DNA from: C-114 sp963745405
GTDB lineage: Bacteria > Chloroflexota > Limnocylindria > Limnocylindrales > CSP1-4
Length of the DNA stretch: 64,000 bases
Assembly (NCBI GenBank): GCA_963745405.1
Contig: CAVUWY010000002.1
Coordinates: 2,294,001-2,358,000 of the forward strand
Direction: 5' to 3'
A model generated the notes under the pieces. The model was not told where the DNA came from, did not search any database, and saw nothing but the letters and a program-made list of their open reading frames with translations. Made by a program: the position numbers and the translations under genes. The first letter of the stretch is position 1. Every line of letters begins with the position of its first letter. This document shows, piece after piece, positions 43,063 through 51,193 of this stretch.

Positions 43063-43913
43063 TGCCCTCGGACCCTGCACACCATCTCAGCCTGCACGAG
43101 GCGGCCGATCTTCTCGGGGTCCACTACATGACGGTCTACCGTCGCGTCCGGCTGGGGATCCTGCCGGCCCGCAAGATCGGCGGCACGTGGTTGGTCGATC
43201 CTGCCGATCTCGAGCGGGCGACGACAACGCCCGACCGTGGTCGTCGTCGCCGCGGGAGCAGCCATCCGCGACTATCGATCTGGCAGGAGCGACTCCAGGC
43301 GCGGATGCTCGGCGGTGACGTGGCGGGTAGCTGGCAGGTCATCGAGGCTGCCATGGCCTCGGGCTTCGAGCCAGGCGAGGTCTACGTCCGGCTCCTCGCG
43401 CCGTCGCTGCACGCCATCGGTGCGTCGTGGCGATCGGGTCGCGTCTCCATCGACCAGGAGCATCTCGCGAGCAGCGTGGCGGCGACGCTGATCGGACGAT
43501 TAGGCCCCCGGTTCGTGCACCCGGGCCGCAAGAAGGGCGTCGTCATCGTCGCGATGCCGCCGGGTGAGCGTCACGGACTCGGGGTCGCGATGCTCGCCGA
43601 TATCCTTGCCGACGCCGGATACGGGGTCCTCAACCTGGGACCCGACACGCCGACGGCATCCCTCGTCGCCGCCATGCGCGATGCGGGCTCTCTCGCGGCG
43701 GTCGTGGTGAGTGTCGTCGACATCGAGCGTCGTCCGGCGGCCGGACGCCTCTTGGCCGCCGCGCGTCGGGAGCGACCGTCGGTGCCGCGCCTGGTCGGCG
43801 GAAACGCGATCCCGGACGAACGCGTGGCGCTCGATCTCGGTGCGGACGGGTGGGTCGCGGATCCGCGAGGGCTCGGCGACCTGATCGAAGCGCTGCGGGC
43901 ACGGGCGTCGTGA
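43062..43913 (+). CDS. excisionase-type HTH plus B12-binding photoreceptor-like regulator
   Basis: The 283-residue protein has an N-terminal helix-turn-helix of the excisionase/MerR-like kind (LSLHEAADLLGVHYMTVYRR, KIGGTWLVDPADL), a helical cap with Trp123-x9-Glu133-His134 (WRSGRVSIDQEH), and a Rossmann B12 domain with E-x-H-x-x-G (ERHGLG, His171 as the axial ligand) and LNLGPDTPTASL. Wx9EH is the hallmark of CarH-type adenosylcobalamin photoreceptors, in which light releases the repressor from DNA. CarH itself uses a MerR domain, so this is a variant. It is coupled to heliorhodopsin by a one-base overlap. Confidence 0.88.
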   Translation: MPSDPAHHLSLHEAADLLGVHYMTVYRRVRLGILPARKIGGTWLVDPADLERATTTPDRGRRRRGSSHPRLSIWQERLQARMLGGDVAGSWQVIEAAMASGFEPGEVYVRLLAPSLHAIGASWRSGRVSIDQEHLASSVAATLIGRLGPRFVHPGRKKGVVIVAMPPGERHGLGVAMLADILADAGYGVLNLGPDTPTASLVAAMRDAGSLAAVVVSVVDIERRPAAGRLLAAARRERPSVPRLVGGNAIPDERVALDLGADGWVADPRGLGDLIEALRARAS

Positions 43914-44233
43914 TCCCCCTGCCCCCTCCCGTAGCCGGTGTCCCGTTCGATGTGGAGACTGCCGCCGGCCTGGTCACCGCCTACGAGCTCGGCGAGGGTC
44001 GGACGGTCCTGCTCCTGCATAGTTTCAACGCGGCCGGTTCGGGGATCGAGCTCGCGCCGCTGGCGTCGCGGCTAGCCGAGCACCGACGGGTCGTGCTGGT
44101 CGACCGCCGAGGTGCTCGTTCACCTTGGTGCCGACCAGACGGTCTCATGAAGGAGCGGCATCATCCTCGGGGGTCGGAGTGCCGTGAGCCCCAGGGAGGC
44201 TCGCGTTCGCGTGCGATCGCCAGCCGGCAATAG
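43910..44233 (+). pseudogene. truncated alpha/beta-hydrolase remnant
   Basis: The first 65 residues read like the N-terminus of an alpha/beta hydrolase (VLLLHSFNAAGSGIELAPLA, HRRVVLVDRRG). The sequence then changes to unrelated, polar text with no further hydrolase blocks and stops after about 107 residues; no nucleophile elbow (G-x-S-x-G) is present. The GTG start overlaps the B12 regulator stop (GTGA), suggesting that the intact gene was part of the heliorhodopsin unit. The break near 44110 leads into a repeat-bearing gene-free stretch. Confidence 0.65.
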
Positions 44234-44393
44234 ACCGTCTGAGCGTCTCACGGCCGCTTAGCTCTGGCCAATGAGCAACGCGGTCCGGTCCCCGAAGATC
44301 AGGCAGTCGAGCTGCGTAACCAACCCGGATTCCGCTTGGCGGATGGAGACGAGAAGCCTCCATTACCGAGCCTGAAACGTCGGTCGCTAACCG

Positions 44394-44509
44394 GAGTCAG
44401 GCGCACGTGCGGAAGAGTCAGGCGCACAAGTCGGGAAGAGTCAGGCGCACAAGTCGGGAAGAGTCAGGCGCACAAACGACCGTTTCACCCTCAAAACGAG
44501 TGCGCCTGA
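44394..44509. repeat. four direct copies of GAGTCAGGCGCAC and one inverted copy
   Basis: Copies begin at 44394, 44415, 44438 and 44461 (spacing 21, 23 and 23 bases), the middle ones within a 23-base unit. An inverted GTGCGCCTGA is at 44500-44509 and is followed by TTTT, so the last copy and the inverted one can form a terminator-like stem. Eleven to twelve bases (AGAGTCAGGCGC) also occur in the tRNA-Gln anticodon arm at 44656-44667. The rest of 44234-44614 holds no gene that I can support. Confidence 0.7.
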
Positions 44510-44614
44510 TTTTCGGGGACCGCCGTTTCTGCTCCACTCGGCCCCAGGGGAAGCCGGCCCCTCCACAAGATGTTGTGGTCGTTTCTCCCCGACACCCCCA
44601 ACAGGTCGTGGTGT

Positions 44615-44689
44615 TGGCTGGCGAGGAAGGATTCGAACCTTCGATCTCCTGATCCAGAGTCAGGCGCCTTACCGCTTGGCCACTCGCCA
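44615..44689 (-). tRNA. tRNA-Gln (anticodon CTG), CCA encoded
   Basis: The minus strand folds as a full cloverleaf: acceptor TGGCGAG with CTCGCCA, D-arm GCC...GGC, anticodon stem CCTGA/TCAGG with loop CTCTGGA (anticodon CTG), a short variable loop, T-arm GAAGG-TTCGAAT-CCTTC, discriminator G and an encoded CCA. It reads the Gln codon CAG. Confidence 0.96.
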
Positions 44690-44784
44690 GTGAGGCCGGG
44701 ATGATACCGCAGGAGCCCCCCGGCGACCGTTCCGGCTGAGCGCCGGCGACCGCTCCGGCCGGACGTCTGTTAGCCTTTCCGGCC

Positions 44785-46395
44785 GTGACGCCCCCCACCA
44801 CCCGGAACCAGGCGACGCCTGCCTCGACCCCGCCGCCACTGCCGAGCTGGCGGTCCCGCTATCTCCCGGCAGTCCTCGATGCGATCGTGCCCGGGCTGGG
44901 CCACCTCGTGGCCGGCCGGCGACGGATGGCGGCGATCTTCGGCATTCCGTTCCTGGCCGTCGTCCTCGTCGGACTCGTCGTCGTGGCGACGACCTCCGGC
45001 GGCCGGCTCGCGGCCGAAGCGGTCAACTCGTTCAACCTCGTCCTCGGGCTGCAGGGCATCGTCCTGATCTGGCGCCTGCTCGCCGCCGGGGCGAGCCTGT
45101 TCGCTCCGGGCCTGCCTCGTCTGCACCCCATCGACGCGGTCCCGATCGCCGTCCTGTTCCTGTTCATCATCGGTCCTCAGGCGGCCCTCGGCTACGTCAC
45201 CAACGAGGCCCGGATCGCGACCGACCAGATCTTCGTCGGCGACCTCCAGTCGCCGGGCGCATACGTGCCGACCGGCACCCCGCCCCCGAAGGACCCGAAC
45301 GACTTCGAATACTCGTCGCCCTCGCCGTCGGCATCGGGCGTGGTCTCACCGTCCCCGTCACCGACGGCCGCCCAATCGAAGCGGGTCAACGTCCTCCTCA
45401 TGGGCGTCGACTCGGGCTACCACCGCAACACCGCCCTCACCGACACGATGATCGTCGCCTCGCTCGACCCGACGACGAACACGGTCTCGATGGTCTCGGT
45501 CGCCCGCGACACGGTCGACGTGCCGCTCCCCGACGGGCGGAGGTTCCGAGGCAAGATCAACAGCCTCGATTCGTGGGCCCGCCACCACCCGAACGAGTTC
45601 CCCGGCTCGAACGGGACCGGGCACGACGTCCTCATGGCCGCTCTCGGGACGCTCCTCAACCTCAAGATCGACTACTACGCGGCGGTCGACCTGCAGGGGT
45701 TCGCCGACGTCGTCAACACGCTCGGCGGGGTCGACGTCAACGTCGCCCACTCGTTCTGCGACCCGACCTACGACCAGTACGGCTACGCGAACGGCTTCTC
45801 GATCACTGCCGGCCGACACCACCTCAACGGGTACCAGGCACTGGCCTACGCTCGAGTCCGCAAGGCGGCCGGGGAATCCGACTTCACCCGAGCGGCCCGC
45901 CAGCAGGAGCTCCTGAACGGCCTCCGCGACCGGATCGTCAAGGGCGGCTTTCTGTCAGACCCGGTCGGCCTCTTCCGGGCGCTCGGCAAGACGATCCAGA
46001 CGAACGTGCCGCGGAGCATCCTGCCCGACCTTGCCGATGTCATGACGAAGGTCGGCCGGAACCAGACATACCGAGCGGTCATCGGGCATCCACTCGTCGC
46101 GCCCGGTTTCGATGCTCGAGGGTCGATCCAGGTGCCGAACCTCAAGCTGATCCATGCGCTCGCCGCCCAGATGTTCCCGATCGATGGCTCGAAGCCTCCG
46201 GCCAAGTACGCGGCGCCGCCGACCTCGACAGGCGGTGGCGGATCCGGCGTCTCGAACTGCGCCGGGGCCAATCCGACCCCGAAGCCCACGCCGAAGCCGA
46301 AACCGACGCCCAAGGCCACATCGAAGCCGACGGCGAAGCCGCCCACTCCTTCGCCGTCACCCGAATCGACCCAGGCGAGCCCCGAGCCGAGCTGA
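44785..46395 (+). CDS. LytR-CpsA-Psr (LCP) family wall-polymer ligase
   Basis: The 536-residue protein has cytoplasmic and membrane parts (AIVPGLGHLVAGRR, FGIPFLAVVLVGLVVVA, two or three more helices up to about residue 140), a Pro/Ser linker, and an extracellular LCP domain from about residue 205: VNVLLMGVDSG, LTDTMIVASLDPTTNTVSMV, SVARDTVDVPLPD, GKINSLDSWA, DLQGFADVVNTLGGVDV and YARVRKAAGESDFTRAARQQ. A Pro-Lys-Thr tail ends the chain. LCP enzymes attach polymers such as teichoic acid or polysaccharide to peptidoglycan. GTG 44785 is used. Confidence 0.92.
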   Translation: MTPPTTRNQATPASTPPPLPSWRSRYLPAVLDAIVPGLGHLVAGRRRMAAIFGIPFLAVVLVGLVVVATTSGGRLAAEAVNSFNLVLGLQGIVLIWRLLAAGASLFAPGLPRLHPIDAVPIAVLFLFIIGPQAALGYVTNEARIATDQIFVGDLQSPGAYVPTGTPPPKDPNDFEYSSPSPSASGVVSPSPSPTAAQSKRVNVLLMGVDSGYHRNTALTDTMIVASLDPTTNTVSMVSVARDTVDVPLPDGRRFRGKINSLDSWARHHPNEFPGSNGTGHDVLMAALGTLLNLKIDYYAAVDLQGFADVVNTLGGVDVNVAHSFCDPTYDQYGYANGFSITAGRHHLNGYQALAYARVRKAAGESDFTRAARQQELLNGLRDRIVKGGFLSDPVGLFRALGKTIQTNVPRSILPDLADVMTKVGRNQTYRAVIGHPLVAPGFDARGSIQVPNLKLIHALAAQMFPIDGSKPPAKYAAPPTSTGGGGSGVSNCAGANPTPKPTPKPKPTPKATSKPTAKPPTPSPSPESTQASPEPS

Positions 46396-46627
46396 CCGTA
46401 CGGGGGCGAGACTTCCGGCCCGCGAGGCCCGCCGACGCGGCTAGGCGGCGACGTCCGTCGATCGTCCCGGTGCCCTCCGACCGTCATCCGCCCATTGCGT
46501 CGAGTCACCACCGCCGCGTAACGGGCGCGCGGCGTGGTCCGTCGTCGGCGAAGATGGCGCGGATGGTCGCTGCGACGATCCGTCCGTTCCGAGTCGCCCC
46601 TGGAGCCGCCCCGCCGATGACCGGCCG

Positions 46628-47635
46628 ATGACCGACAGCGCGTTCCCGGCGTCCTTTCCCGCCTACGTGGCGGAGCGCGACGGCGACGATGTCCGCCGAG
46701 GCGTCCAGGACTTCGCCGCGGCCGACCTCCCGGCCGGCGAGGTCGTGGTGGCCGTGGAGTGGTCGAGCGTCAACTACAAGGATGCGCTGGCGACGGTCCG
46801 GGACGGCAAGGTCGCCCGGATCAGTCCGCTCATCCCCGGCATCGATCTCGCCGGCACGGTGGTGTCGAGCGACGACCCGGCGATCCAGCCGGGCGACGCC
46901 GTCGTCGCCCACGGGTACGACCTCGGGGTCAGCCGTCACGGCGGCTTCGCAGCGTACGAGCGGGTCCCCGCCGAGTGGGTCGTGCCGCTCCCGGCCGGCC
47001 TCACGACCCGCGAGTCGATGGCGATCGGGACGGCCGGCTTCACCGCTGCGATGAGCGTGATCGCCCTCGAGGCGCGCGGCCTCGAGCCGGATCTCGGGCC
47101 GGTCCTCGTCACGGGCGCCACGGGCGGTGTCGGCAGCACGGCCGTGGCGATCCTCGCCGAGCGTGGCTACGAGGTCTGGGCGGCGACGGGCAAGCCGTCC
47201 GAGGAGGCCTACCTCCGTGGCCTCGGCGCGGCCGGGCTCGTGCCGCGCGAGGTGTGCACGGCCGAGAGTGCCCGGCCGCTCGAGTCGGAGCGCTGGGCCG
47301 GCGCGGTCGATGCGGTCGGCGGGGCGACGCTGCCCTACGTCCTGCGGACGCTCCGCCACGGCGCCGCGGTCGCGTCGAGCGGCAATGCCGGCGGCCCTTC
47401 GTTCTCGACCACCGTCTTGCCGTTCATCCTGCGCGGCAACGCCCTGCTCGGCATCGACTCGGTCCTCGTGCCGATCGCCGACCGGCGGCGGATCTGGAGC
47501 CGCCTCGCGACGGACCTCCGACCAAGGGCACTCGCCGAGTCCGCCACCGAGGTCACCCTCGAGACACTTGACGGCGCACTGGACGATATCCTCGCCGGGC
47601 GAGCCCGCGGCCGGTGGATCGTGCGGCTCCCATGA
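46628..47635 (+). CDS. acuI: acrylyl-CoA reductase/YhdH-type NADPH oxidoreductase
   Basis: The 335-residue zinc-free MDR enzyme has VEWSSVNYKDALA, PLIPGIDLAGTV, GTAGFTAAMSVIALE and the NADPH-binding VLVTGATGGVGSTAVAILA, all close to AcuI/YhdH. These enzymes reduce acrylyl-CoA to propionyl-CoA. The last GRWIVRLP is the family end. ATG 46628 directly follows an ATG-rich leader; the next gene overlaps the stop as ATGA. AcuI against a generic quinone oxidoreductase cannot be settled by eye, but the YhdH blocks favour AcuI. Confidence 0.88.
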   Translation: MTDSAFPASFPAYVAERDGDDVRRGVQDFAAADLPAGEVVVAVEWSSVNYKDALATVRDGKVARISPLIPGIDLAGTVVSSDDPAIQPGDAVVAHGYDLGVSRHGGFAAYERVPAEWVVPLPAGLTTRESMAIGTAGFTAAMSVIALEARGLEPDLGPVLVTGATGGVGSTAVAILAERGYEVWAATGKPSEEAYLRGLGAAGLVPREVCTAESARPLESERWAGAVDAVGGATLPYVLRTLRHGAAVASSGNAGGPSFSTTVLPFILRGNALLGIDSVLVPIADRRRIWSRLATDLRPRALAESATEVTLETLDGALDDILAGRARGRWIVRLP

Positions 47636-48804
47636 GCGGACGGCGGAGGCCCCAGGGATCGATGAAGGCGCGGAAGGAAGCGGTGGACGCTCCCTCTGTC
47701 GACGGCGTCCCCGTGATGGTCGAACCCGCTCCCGAGCCTGCGCCGCTGTCGATCGTGCCCCCGGTGGCGACCGAGGGAGCCTCCGCGCCGGGGGCTGCCA
47801 CGGAACCGGCGCCAACCCCGGAGGCGCCGGCGGCGCCGACACCCCTGCCGGTCCCCGCATTCGTGGCGCAACCGCGACCGGCGCCGCCAGCCTACCTCTG
47901 GGAAGCTGCTTCCTGGGTCGCCTCGGGCGGCTCCTACCGGTCGGCCCGGCCACGAGCGTTCATCCTCGTCGCGCTCCTCGCCCTCGCCGCCGTGGCGGCC
48001 ATCGCCAGCGCCGGACATCGGGTCTTCGAGATCCTCGCCATCGACCGCGTCGTCGAATCCCCGCGGACGATCTCCGGGGTGGCCGGCTTCGATGCCCAGG
48101 GAACCTCCCTCGACCGGCTCGGGCTCACCCTCGCCGGGCTCGTCCTCATCGCCCTCATCGCCTGGGTCGCCCGCTCCATCGACAACCTCGGGCCCCTGGC
48201 CCTCGCCGCCCCGACGCCACCGGCCTCGCCCCGGATGTCGATCGCCTGGTGGCTGATCCCGCTCGCGAACCTGCTCATGCCGTTCGTCATCGTCCACGAC
48301 CTGTATCGGCGCGTCGCCGGGGGTCGCCGAGCGTGGATCGTCCTCGGCGCCTGGGCCCTGATGCTCGGTGGGATCGTCATCCTGGGGGCCGTGCTGACCC
48401 GTGGGCCGCAGGCCTCGTCGGTCGTCGATCTGCGCCTCACGGTCGGGTCCGTGTCCGGCGCGGTCGCCCTGGCCGGCCGGCAGGTCGCCCTCGGGGCACT
48501 CGCCATCGGCGAGATCGTCCTCGCCCTCGCCGCCGTGCTCGGTCTCGTTACCGTCCGACGGATCCAATCGGGTGCCGGCCGGCGGGCGCGGGCATGCGCC
48601 GCGTACGCAGCCGAGCTCGCCGAGGAGGCCGGCCACGAGGCCGCCGGGATCCCGGTCATCGCCGAGATCCCCCTCGTCGCGGGCGACGACGCGCTTACCG
48701 AGCCCCTGGCGCTGCCGGCCGGGGCCGCCCCGGTCGATGCCGCCCCGGTCGCCATCCCGATCGGCGAGCCGGTCGAGATCGCCGCGGCCACGGTGGCGAA
48801 CTGA
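47632..48804 (+). CDS. DUF4328-like membrane protein
   Basis: The 390-residue protein starts with about 95 disordered Ala/Pro-rich residues, then has four or more membrane helices. The block MSIAWWLIPLANLLMPFVIVHDLYRR (split here as MSIAWWLIPLANLLM and PFVIVHDLYRR) is the signature of DUF4328. A C-terminal cytoplasmic tail is rich in Ala and Pro. The function of DUF4328 is unknown. The ATG overlaps the acuI stop, and its own stop overlaps the lipase start at a CTGA, so the three genes are coupled. Confidence 0.78.
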   Translation: MSGRRRPQGSMKARKEAVDAPSVDGVPVMVEPAPEPAPLSIVPPVATEGASAPGAATEPAPTPEAPAAPTPLPVPAFVAQPRPAPPAYLWEAASWVASGGSYRSARPRAFILVALLALAAVAAIASAGHRVFEILAIDRVVESPRTISGVAGFDAQGTSLDRLGLTLAGLVLIALIAWVARSIDNLGPLALAAPTPPASPRMSIAWWLIPLANLLMPFVIVHDLYRRVAGGRRAWIVLGAWALMLGGIVILGAVLTRGPQASSVVDLRLTVGSVSGAVALAGRQVALGALAIGEIVLALAAVLGLVTVRRIQSGAGRRARACAAYAAELAEEAGHEAAGIPVIAEIPLVAGDDALTEPLALPAGAAPVDAAPVAIPIGEPVEIAAATVAN

Positions 48805-49655
48805 CCTCCACCGGGGAGCTCGTCCATCGCTCGGACGGCGGGCCCGATCTCCTCGTCCATCGATGGTCGCCCGCCACTGCGCCGTGGGGGTGCGTGCTCA
48901 TCGTCCACGGCCTCGCCGAGCACGGCGGCCGCTACGAGCGGACCGCTGGGCTGATGGCCGCCGCCGGCCTGACGGTCGAGGCGGTCGATCTTCGCGGCGC
49001 CGGTGGATCGGCCGGGCGGCGGGCCCATGTCGAGCGCTTCTCCGACTACCTCGACGACGTGGACTGGCGGCTCGCGGTCATCCGCGGGGAAGCCGACGGC
49101 CTGCCAGTGATCCTCCTCGGGCACTCCCTCGGCGGCCTCGTCTGCCTCGACTACGCGACGAGTGGCCGGCCGCTGCCGGATCTGCTCATCCTCTCGGCAC
49201 CGGCCGTCGCGTCGACGGTCCCAGGCTGGCAGAAGGCGATGGCCTCGACATTCGCCGGGCTCGTTCCGACCGTGCGTCTCTCGAACCCGCTGAGCGGCGA
49301 CCAGTTGTCGCGGGACCCGACCGTCGCCGAGGCCTACTTCGCCGACCCGCTCGTCGAGGACTCGACGACCATCCGCCTCGCTGCCGAGAGCTTCCGTGCC
49401 CAGGAGCGGGTCCAGGAAGCCGCGGCCCGCCTGTCGATCCCGACGTTCGTGATCCACGGAAGTGCCGATACGATCGTCCCGACCGCCTCGACCGAGTACC
49501 TGGCGAGCATCCCGGACGTCACCCGGACGGTGTACCCGGACCTCCGCCATGAATCGCTCAACGAGCCGGAGGGGCCGGCCATCGTTGCCGACATGATCGC
49601 CTGGATCCGAGCCCAGATCGGCGCCGTAGGCGCACGGTCGGAGGGCGCTCGTTGA
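48801..49655 (+). CDS. monoacylglycerol-lipase-like alpha/beta hydrolase
   Basis: The product has about 284 residues with the serine-hydrolase elbow LLGHSLGGLVCLDYA, an oxyanion block LIVHGLAEHGGRYE, VEAVDLRGAGGSAGRR, the acid in HGSADTIVPTAS and the catalytic His in PDLRHESLNE. It matches the MGLL/YtpA family that cleaves monoacylglycerols or related esters. No ATG, GTG or TTG fits the N-terminus. CTG at 48801 overlaps the upstream stop as CTGA and gives the natural start (TSTGELVHRSDG), so I propose a CTG start. Confidence 0.85.
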   Translation: MTSTGELVHRSDGGPDLLVHRWSPATAPWGCVLIVHGLAEHGGRYERTAGLMAAAGLTVEAVDLRGAGGSAGRRAHVERFSDYLDDVDWRLAVIRGEADGLPVILLGHSLGGLVCLDYATSGRPLPDLLILSAPAVASTVPGWQKAMASTFAGLVPTVRLSNPLSGDQLSRDPTVAEAYFADPLVEDSTTIRLAAESFRAQERVQEAAARLSIPTFVIHGSADTIVPTASTEYLASIPDVTRTVYPDLRHESLNEPEGPAIVADMIAWIRAQIGAVGARSEGAR

Positions 49656-49901
49656 GCCCTCGGCCGGCCTTCGGTCGTCATTGCTGTCCTCCCGGCGGAC
49701 GTCCGGGTGCTGGGAGCCTCCGGGATCGAGCTTCACGCGTCGGCCGACTCTCTCAGCGATCATTTCCGAGCGTGGGAGTCGTTCCGGATGGACGTCCGCG
49801 AGCCCGGACGCTCTCCCAGAGGACACGGGACATGGCACGCACCAGCTGGTCGATGCCGGCCTGAGCGCGGACCGGTGCTAGACTCGGCCCAATCGAACAA
49901 C

Positions 49902-49990
49902 GCCTCCGGGGAGCGCTGACGCGCTGAGAGTGTGGCTCCGGCCACAGACCCGCCGAACCTGATCTGGCTCGTACCAGCGAAGGAAGCAGG
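49902..49990 (+). promoter_or_regulatory. TPP riboswitch (THI element)
   Basis: The conserved core is present in order: GGGGAGC, GCTGACGC, GCTGAGAGTGTGG, CCACAGACCC, GAACCTGATCTGG and TACCAGCGAAGGAAG. This binds thiamine diphosphate and turns off the genes that follow. It lies about 70 bases before the ThiY-like gene. A likely -10 TAGACT is at 49879-49884. Confidence 0.92.
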
Positions 49991-50062
49991 CCCGCCTCGT
50001 CTCGAGGCCGTCCCCGTATCCCACCGGACGGCGACCGACACGAAGCGGAGGTTCCGATCCCG

Positions 50063-51193
50063 GTGTCCCTTCCTCGCGGCGCCCGTGGCGCCATCCTCGC
50101 GATCGCCGTCGCGCTCGTCTCCGGCGCCTGCTCGGCGGGCGCGGCAGCCAGCCCGTCGCTCTCGTCGCCCGCCCTCGCCCAGAATGGCGCTTCTCCGAGC
50201 GGTACCGCCGCCACGACCTCCGCGTCGCCGTCCAGCGCGGCCTCGCCGACGCCCGACATCGCCCATCCCGACACAGTCCGGCTCGCCCTGGACTGGACCC
50301 CGAACACCGACCACACCGGGTTCTACGTGGCCCAGGCGAAGGGCTGGTACCACGACGCGGCGATCGACCTGCAGATCCTCCCGTACGGGACGCTCGCCCC
50401 GGAGACGCTCATGGGCAGCGGCCAGGCCGACTGCGGCATCAGCTTCCAGGACGCGCTCACGTTCGCGGTCGCCTCCGGCGTGAAGATCGAGAGCGTCATG
50501 GCGATCCTCCAGCACGACGCCTCGGCGATCGCCGTCCTCGCCGACAGCGGCATCACCCGGCCGCGCCAGCTCGACGGCAAGGTCTATGCCGGCTTCGGCT
50601 ACCCGAACGAGGTCCCGACCCTCAAGACCGTGATCGAGGCCGACGGCGGCAGCGGCGACTTCAAGGTCGTCACCGCCGACAGCACCGCCTACGAGGCGCT
50701 CTACTCGCACAAGGCCGACTTCACGATCCCGTTCACGGCCTGGGAGGGCGTCGAAGCCCAGGAGCGCGGCATCGCGCTCCGCTATTTCCAGTTCACCGAC
50801 TACGGCTTCCCCGACTTCTACCAGGTCGTCCTCGCCTGCTCGACTTCGTGGCTGACGGCCCACCCCGATGCCGCCCGGCGATTCGTCGGAGCGACGGTCC
50901 AGGGGTTCCAGTACGCGGCGGCGAACCCCGGCGACGCGGCGGCGATCCTCATCGCCCAGAACCCCGGGGTGTTCGATTCGAACAGGCAGCTGCCGCTCGA
51001 CTCGGCCCGCTTCCTCGCCGCTGGCCACTACTACACCGACGTCAACGGCAACGTCGGGACCCAGACGCTCGCCCAGTGGACCGGCTACTCGAAGTTCCTC
51101 TACGACCAGGGCCTCCTGACCGGTCCGGACGGCAAGCCGCTGGCGGCCCCGCCCGACTACGCCTCCCTGTTCACGACAGAGTTCCTGCCCTGA
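50063..51193 (+). CDS. thiY: ThiY/NMT1-like thiamine-precursor-binding lipoprotein
   Basis: The 376-residue protein has a lipoprotein signal (AILAIAVALVSGAC), an Ser/Ala/Pro linker of about 50 residues and an NMT1/THI5-like domain: VRLALDWTPNTDHTGFYVA, GTLAPETLMGSGQADCGISFQ, VYAGFGYPNEVPTLKT and FTAWEGVEAQERGIAL. Such proteins bind the pyrimidine precursor HMP or formylaminopyrimidine and pass it to an ABC transporter. The gene follows a TPP riboswitch, which confirms the thiamine link. GTG 50063 has CGGAGG upstream. It overlaps the permease gene. Confidence 0.92.
   Translation: MSLPRGARGAILAIAVALVSGACSAGAAASPSLSSPALAQNGASPSGTAATTSASPSSAASPTPDIAHPDTVRLALDWTPNTDHTGFYVAQAKGWYHDAAIDLQILPYGTLAPETLMGSGQADCGISFQDALTFAVASGVKIESVMAILQHDASAIAVLADSGITRPRQLDGKVYAGFGYPNEVPTLKTVIEADGGSGDFKVVTADSTAYEALYSHKADFTIPFTAWEGVEAQERGIALRYFQFTDYGFPDFYQVVLACSTSWLTAHPDAARRFVGATVQGFQYAAANPGDAAAILIAQNPGVFDSNRQLPLDSARFLAAGHYYTDVNGNVGTQTLAQWTGYSKFLYDQGLLTGPDGKPLAAPPDYASLFTTEFLP

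Noticed and set aside
44394..44509. Short regular repeats considered as a CRISPR array.
   Set aside because: The unit is only 13-23 bases with near-zero unique spacer, spacing varies, and no cas gene is present.
44407..44652. Open frame of 81 codons ending in GEEGFEPSIS on the plus strand.
   Set aside because: The ending is the well-known false translation of the antisense strand of a tRNA gene, and the start lies in the direct repeats.
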